The position numbers and the translations under genes are program-made. DNA of 36,501 bases from an uncultured bacterium (lineage in GTDB: Bacteria; CAIJMQ01), in the NCBI GenBank assembly GCA_903821905.1, contig CAIJMQ010000026.1, forward strand, positions 1-36,501, in the 5' to 3' direction. Below the pieces are notes generated by a model. That model had not been told where the DNA came from. It saw only the letters and a program-made list of their open reading frames with translations, and searched no databases. Shown here in pieces: positions 32,902-36,501 of this stretch. Numbering within the stretch: the stretch's first letter is position 1; each line of letters starts with the position of its first letter.

Positions 32902-34317
32902 TCACCAAGTCATTCTAACTCTATAACTTATCTTTTCTTCTCCGTCCTTGGGGACTTTGACAGTGTATTTTAAAGTATGAGCCTCTATCTTCTCGTATGG
33001 ATGAGAACTGCTCAATACAGTCCAGTCGCCTGGAATTGGTTCAATAATCTGAACCTCAGCATCTTCTTCCTTGTGGTTGCGGATAGATATTTCCCACGCT
33101 GTCTCATAAACATTACGGGCAATTTTCTTCCAATCCGTCTGTGTTCTAGTCCCAACAACATCAAATGCCTCACCCATCTTTATCTTTATTTTTTCGTCTT
33201 TAGGTGTATGGTCAATCTGGTCTTCACCCACAAATTGTAATCTGCCCGCATCGTCTGCCTTATATACTCTCACTATTCCCTTTGGTAAAGGCATTCCCAA
33301 GTTGTTTTCTTTCTTATTATCAATATCAATATAAACTCCAACCTTCTGATTGGAAATCGGTTCGCCGTAACTATTACGGTAGTAATACTCAGCACCGTAG
33401 AAGATTAAATTCTTCTTTATAGGAATATCGGATGCCTCCAGCAAACTTATCTGTTTGGTTTGATTTTCTTTGATAGTGGATTTTCTTCCAAGAGTATATA
33501 TGTGATATTCAAAGAAAGCTTTCTCTTCAAATCCTAGTTCCGCCTCTCTCGCCGTTCCAGCTTTATATAAACGGTCGACTCCTACCATAGGTTCTTCAAC
33601 TCTATTCACATCTCCTGCTATCAGCTGTATAGTAGCATCTTTATAAGCGGTACCACTCTTATTGTCTATAGTAACCCAACCTGTCAGATCTGCTTTTGTA
33701 TCGTCTTTGTTAAGAGTAGCAACATAATCTGCTTTCCAACCTATGCCATCCGTTAAATATGAGGCCTCCACTTTTTGTTTACCTTTGAGTGTATTATTTA
33801 GCATCCATACAAGAGTCGGTTTAGCAATCAGGTTTTCCGGTATCTTTGGTAGAATGACTCTGCCGCTTGGATTTATGTGAATCTCGTCGCCAATTTTATA
33901 AATAGTTCCTTCATTATTGCTTAAAAGAGTAGCATCATATATTTTCTCTTCACCTGTATAGTAATTCTTATCTATAAGTTTAACCTGCTGTCCTACATAC
34001 TTATCTAAAAGCTTTGTGGGGTTGAGTAAATCATATTCATAATTCTGCTCCAATACGGATAAACTGTTTGGGTCAACAAGTGATTTTATATGCACAGTCG
34101 TTGGGTTTATTCGTTCCGCTACATCCATAAACTGCAGTTCTGAAATTCCCTTTGCTAAAGATATTTCCCGAATATCCTTAACCAATCCCAAATTATTGTT
34201 ATATATGGTAATGTAGAGTTCCTTCTGGTCATCAAGTGTGCTTTTTGCCACTTCGTCTGCAAAACTTACACCGGCAATAATCAAACTCACTACCAGAAAA
34301 AGCATTATTCTTTTCAT
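32902..34317 (-). CDS. Secreted DUF4139 domain protein
   Basis: The 471-residue protein has a signal peptide (residues 1-20, cleavage near VSFA-D) and a body typical of DUF4139: LYITIYNNNLGLVKDIREI (about 29-47), the linker YVGQQVKLIDK, KGKQKVEASYLTDGIGWKADYVATL (about 178-202), DLTGWVTIDNKSGTAYKDA (about 210-228) and a C-terminal beta domain with AWEISIRNHKEEDAEVQIIEPIPGDW. The family is secreted, beta-rich and of unknown molecular role; some relatives are called mucoidy inhibitor A-like. Ribosome site GGAGGG, with TATAAT at 34348-34343 upstream. It converges on the orphan gene and diverges from pfkA; the two have no clear functional link. Confidence 0.85.
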   Translation of the reverse strand: MKRIMLFLVVSLIIAGVSFADEVAKSTLDDQKELYITIYNNNLGLVKDIREISLAKGISELQFMDVAERINPTTVHIKSLVDPNSLSVLEQNYEYDLLNPTKLLDKYVGQQVKLIDKNYYTGEEKIYDATLLSNNEGTIYKIGDEIHINPSGRVILPKIPENLIAKPTLVWMLNNTLKGKQKVEASYLTDGIGWKADYVATLNKDDTKADLTGWVTIDNKSGTAYKDATIQLIAGDVNRVEEPMVGVDRLYKAGTAREAELGFEEKAFFEYHIYTLGRKSTIKENQTKQISLLEASDIPIKKNLIFYGAEYYYRNSYGEPISNQKVGVYIDIDNKKENNLGMPLPKGIVRVYKADDAGRLQFVGEDQIDHTPKDEKIKIKMGEAFDVVGTRTQTDWKKIARNVYETAWEISIRNHKEEDAEVQIIEPIPGDWTVLSSSHPYEKIEAHTLKYTVKVPKDGEEKISYRVRMTW

Positions 34318-34342
34318 CGTTTCACCCTCCTTATTAATTTTT

Positions 34343-34348
34343 ATTATA
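34343..34348 (-). promoter_or_regulatory. Possible -10 box for the DUF4139 gene
   Basis: A perfect TATAAT on the minus strand lies 26 bases before the ATG, but the matching -35 region (TTTTAA at 17 bases) is poor. It leaves a short leader that contains the GGAGGG ribosome site. Confidence 0.35.
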
Positions 34349-34388
34349 CATAGTTTTATTTTGAATTAAAAACTAACTTATTTTTAGT

Positions 34389-34417
34389 TTGATGAGTAAT
34401 TCTTTCTGCTATATAAT
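34389..34417 (+). promoter_or_regulatory. Promoter of pfkA
   Basis: TTGATG (34389-34394, 4 of 6) is followed after 17 bases by a perfect TATAAT (34412-34417). The start is near 34424, so the mRNA begins just before a TTG at 34427 and about 15 bases before the ATG at 34439, which has GGAG in front. This favours the ATG as the start. Confidence 0.6.
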
Positions 34418-34438
34418 TACCGTTAATTGGAGAAACAA

Positions 34439-35404
34439 ATGAAAAGAATAGGCGTTTTGACTTCAGGCGGTGATGCACCAGGCATGAACCCTGCCATAAG
34501 AGCAGTTGTAAGAACTGCTCTGGGGCTTGGGATGGAAGTATTCGGTATAAGAGGAGGTTATCGTGGACTGGCTGAAAACGATATCTTCCAGATGAATTCC
34601 AGAAACGTCAGCGGAATTATTGATGTAGGCGGAACAATACTCAAAAGTATAAGGTTCCCCGAATTTAAAGAAAAAAAGATAAGAGAACAAGCATATAAGA
34701 ACCTGAAAGGGAACAGGATAGAAGGTCTTGTAGTTATAGGCGGAGACGGTTCTGCTCAGGCAGCACATCTTTTACATTCAGAATTTAACCTACCGGTTGT
34801 CCTGATTCCTGCTTCTATTGATAATGACTTATATGGAACGGACTCAACAATAGGATTTGATACTGCCGTCAATACCGCAGTAGATGCAATCGATAGAATA
34901 AGAGACACTGCAACAAGCCACAATCGTACATTTATTGTTGAGGTAATGGGCAGAGAACACGGGAACCTCGCGCTTGAAGTAGGGCTTGCCTGCGGAGCAG
35001 AGATTGTCTTAATACCCGAGATGAAAATAGATTGGAATAAAATTGTTGAGGAATTGGAAAATCAGAAAATACAAGGCAAAGCAAGTTCTATAATAGTTCT
35101 TGCCGAAGGCGCAGGTAAAGCCGAAGATGTCGCAAAACTATTGCAAGCAAAACTACCCGAACAGGAAATCAGGATCTCTGTTTTGGGATATATTCAAAGA
35201 GGCGGGAAACCATCATCCGCCACCAGAAATCTTGCCACAAAATTCGGTGTAGAAGCAGTAAAAATGTTACATGAAGGACATTATGGTTCTATGGTAGGAA
35301 TAAAAGGCAGAGGAATAGTCCACGTGCCGTTAAAGGAAGTAATCTCCAAAACAGAATCTCCAGCACTGGAAAATCTTGAGATCGTTAAGCTAATGGATAT
35401 TTAA
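34439..35404 (+). CDS. pfkA: 6-phosphofructokinase, ATP type
   Basis: PfkA phosphorylates fructose 6-phosphate, the committed glycolytic step. From the ATG at 34439 (321 residues; a TTG four codons upstream is close to the transcription start) the family motifs are: RIGVLTSGGDAPGMNPAIRA, IGGDGSAQAA (101-105 GGDGS), SIDNDLYGTDSTIGFDTA with catalytic Asp128, VEVMGREHGNLAL, and LGYIQRGGKPSS. The Gly in GGDGS indicates ATP and not pyrophosphate as donor. The usual PGTIDND is PASIDND here, so the residue before Ser-Ile-Asp is Ala, neither the Gly of ATP enzymes nor the Lys of PPi enzymes. A terminator follows. Confidence 0.93.
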   Translation: MKRIGVLTSGGDAPGMNPAIRAVVRTALGLGMEVFGIRGGYRGLAENDIFQMNSRNVSGIIDVGGTILKSIRFPEFKEKKIREQAYKNLKGNRIEGLVVIGGDGSAQAAHLLHSEFNLPVVLIPASIDNDLYGTDSTIGFDTAVNTAVDAIDRIRDTATSHNRTFIVEVMGREHGNLALEVGLACGAEIVLIPEMKIDWNKIVEELENQKIQGKASSIIVLAEGAGKAEDVAKLLQAKLPEQEIRISVLGYIQRGGKPSSATRNLATKFGVEAVKMLHEGHYGSMVGIKGRGIVHVPLKEVISKTESPALENLEIVKLMDI

Positions 35405-35415
35405 TCCCGCAGAGT

Positions 35416-35452
35416 ATCGGAAAAATATCAAAGAGATTTTTCCGATGTTTTA
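35416..35452 (+). terminator. Rho-independent terminator after pfkA
   Basis: An 11-base perfect stem, ATCGGAAAAAT (35416-35426) and ATTTTTCCGAT (35436-35446), with a 9-base loop, is followed by GTTTTA. It starts about 10 bases after the pfkA stop. The stem is AT-rich except for its CGG core and the U run is short, but position and symmetry are convincing. Confidence 0.7.
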
Positions 35453-35481
35453 CGTTGAGGGATATACTTAAGAATAGATTT

Positions 35482-35490
35482 TGTTATAAT
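35482..35490 (+). promoter_or_regulatory. Extended -10 promoter of dapB
   Basis: TGTTATAAT (35482-35490) is a TGn-extended consensus -10; no -35 box lies at a proper distance. Transcription would start around 35497, about 10 bases before the dapB ATG, leaving no room for a ribosome site. This is the second near-leaderless arrangement in the window. Confidence 0.55.
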
Positions 35491-35505
35491 AACGCCAATA
35501 AAAAC

Positions 35506-36312
35506 ATGAGCAAAAAAATAAAAGTTATAGTATCCGGCGCAGCCGGCAGAATGGGTATAGCCATTATCGGACTGATACCTTCATACGAAAATATCGTTTT
35601 TACCGGTGCTTTGGAACAACAAGGTCATCCGCTAATAGACCAAGATATCAGTACCATCTCACAAAATCTAAAAGGTGTAACCATACTTGATGATTTAAAA
35701 GATGACATAGGAAACGCAGATGTAATTATTGAATTCGCCACTGCTGAAACTGCATTAAAACATTTGGGAATTGCTGTCTCCTATCCCAATAAAGCTTTCG
35801 TAATAGGAATAACCGGCTTCACCAAAGAGCAGGAAGATAAAATAAAAGAATATTCAAAAAAAATTGCATGTATTAAAGCTCCTAACATGAGTACTGGTAT
35901 GAATATTCTGTTCAGTGTTGTTGAAAAATTAGCAAAAGCCTTGGGCGAAGATTATGATGCAGAAATTGTGGAAATTCATCACAAGGCAAAAGTTGACGCA
36001 CCTTCAGGAACAGCCAATAAATTAGGCGAAGCCATAGCCAAAGCTTATGGCAAAAATTACAATGACATCGCCAATTTCGGAAGAGTTTTGCCTGGACCCA
36101 GGCAAAAAGGGGAAATAGGTATTCACGCTGTAAGAGCCGGCAGCATTGTAGGCGAACATAGGGTGATATTTGCAGGCGGCGGAGAACACATAGAAATAAC
36201 CCATAGAGCAGAAAGCCGGGACGCATTCGCACACGGAGCACTAAAAGCAGCACAATGGATAGCAGGTAAAAAAGCAGGACTCTATGGGATGAATGATGTA
36301 TTGGGACTGTAA
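35506..36312 (+). CDS. dapB: 4-hydroxy-tetrahydrodipicolinate reductase
   Basis: DapB reduces the dihydrodipicolinate precursor in lysine and diaminopimelate synthesis, needed for peptidoglycan. From the ATG at 35506 the protein has 268 residues. It starts MSKKIKVIVSGAAGRMG, the NAD(P) fold, and contains EFATAETALKHL, GITGFTKEQE, NMSTGMNILF, and the catalytic motif EIHHKAKVDAPSGTA with the double His and Lys. FGRVLPGPRQKGEIGIHAVRAGSIVGEH and the C-terminal HRAESRDAFAHGALKAAQW are also typical. A TTG frame begins 51 bases earlier but lies upstream of the predicted transcription start, so the ATG is preferred. No Shine-Dalgarno is present. The next gene starts 28 bases later. Confidence 0.96.
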   Translation: MSKKIKVIVSGAAGRMGIAIIGLIPSYENIVFTGALEQQGHPLIDQDISTISQNLKGVTILDDLKDDIGNADVIIEFATAETALKHLGIAVSYPNKAFVIGITGFTKEQEDKIKEYSKKIACIKAPNMSTGMNILFSVVEKLAKALGEDYDAEIVEIHHKAKVDAPSGTANKLGEAIAKAYGKNYNDIANFGRVLPGPRQKGEIGIHAVRAGSIVGEHRVIFAGGGEHIEITHRAESRDAFAHGALKAAQWIAGKKAGLYGMNDVLGL

Positions 36313-36340
36313 GAAATACCTCCAATTTTCTTGAAGAATA

Positions 36341-36501
36341 ATGATTATCGAATCTTTCCGTTATTCTTATTCCCCACTTGATGTATTTAGAAACTTCAAG
36401 GATTTCCCATATTCATCGCTCCTTTTAAGCGGAATTAAAAATCCATCGTGGGGAAGATATTCGTTTCTAACTGCTTTCCCTTACGCGACATTCAAGGCAA
36501 A
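36341..36501 (+). CDS. Chorismate-utilising enzyme, component I (PabB/TrpE type), N-terminal fragment
   Basis: The first 53 residues are visible and the gene leaves the window on the right. The segment FPYSSLLSGIKNPSWGRYSF, followed by LTAFPYATFK, matches the start of aminodeoxychorismate synthase component I and, less well, anthranilate synthase component I, where PYS-L and GRYSF lead into the conserved beta strand. PabB makes the folate precursor 4-amino-4-deoxychorismate with a glutamine amidotransferase. The catalytic domain is not visible, so PabB and TrpE cannot be separated with certainty. Ribosome site is weak (TTGAAG). It is probably transcribed with dapB. Confidence 0.6.
   Translation, partial: MIIESFRYSYSPLDVFRNFKDFPYSSLLLSGIKNPSWGRYSFLTAFPYATFKA

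Noticed and set aside
34427-34438. TTG start for pfkA four codons before the ATG
   Set aside because: The predicted transcription start is near 34424, leaving no room for a ribosome site, while GGAG sits well before the ATG at 34439, where the family's conserved sequence begins.
35455-35505. TTG start for dapB 17 codons upstream
   Set aside because: It lies upstream of the extended -10 box at 35482-35490 and adds residues unlike the family. The ATG at 35506 begins exactly at the conserved KKIKVIVSGAAG.
36022-36325. Minus-strand open frames across dapB
   Set aside because: They overlap a clear dapB frame with full catalytic motifs, and have no ribosome site or recognisable domain.

Overview
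The window is AT-rich bacterial chromosome, densely coded, with most genes in tight or overlapping operons. The organism is almost certainly a diderm (Gram-negative type) bacterium: a trimeric autotransporter adhesin ends in a YadA-type outer-membrane anchor, and a secreted beta-helix protein lies at the left edge. ATP-type phosphofructokinase, xylulokinase and a two-subunit ADP-forming acyl-CoA synthetase suggest a sugar-fermenting lifestyle that makes ATP from acyl-CoA. I see no phage, IS element, plasmid or CRISPR signature. The lineage cannot be named from this sequence. The protein set looks more like an uncultured candidate phylum than a well-known model group, but that is an impression only.

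Layout. (1) 1-241: start of a secreted beta-helix protein, on the minus strand, with its own promoter. (2) 395-4839, minus strand: a housekeeping operon transcribed from a near-consensus promoter through tRNA-Lys, tRNA-Leu and tRNA-Gly, then tig, clpP, rplM, rpsI, zapA and pdxA. It links protein folding and turnover, ribosomal proteins, cell division and vitamin B6 synthesis. (3) 5047-9480, minus strand: a two-gene surface module (small membrane-anchored protein, then the 1190-residue repetitive adhesin), with a clear promoter in front and a strong terminator behind. (4) 9565-10623, minus strand: M42 aminopeptidase. (5) 10758-13054, plus strand: acdA-acdB, with a promoter and an odd relic reading frame in the leader. 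(6) 13140-16747: rpmF-plsX-fabH (the classic lipid-synthesis cluster), then a phosphomannomutase/phosphoglucomutase gene interrupted by one in-frame TGA. (7) 16789-19887: RecB/AddA-like helicase-nuclease. (8) 19936-30419: eight co-directional membrane-system genes. (9) 30438-36501: xylB, an orphan coiled-coil membrane protein, a DUF4139 protein, pfkA, dapB and the start of a pabB/trpE-type gene.

The most unusual part is region 8. An ABC-2 permease, a seven-helix protein fused to an SPFH domain, an HflC-like protein, an HflK-like protein, a P1B-like P-type ATPase with an atypical VPC transmembrane motif, an ABC ATPase, a second ABC-2 permease with a large extracytoplasmic insert, and a helical-repeat protein follow one another, several with overlapping reading frames. 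The parts suggest one inner-membrane assembly: ABC-driven export or remodelling, SPFH scaffolding and ion pumping. I know of no described function for such a set; its role is inference.

Two further oddities concern stop codons. The phosphomannomutase gene has TGA where the family normally has a glycine codon, with all four active-site motifs intact around it. The trigger factor gene ends at TAG but its frame stays open and tail-like for 30 more codons. Both TGA and TAG act as ordinary stops elsewhere in the window, so wholesale recoding is unlikely.
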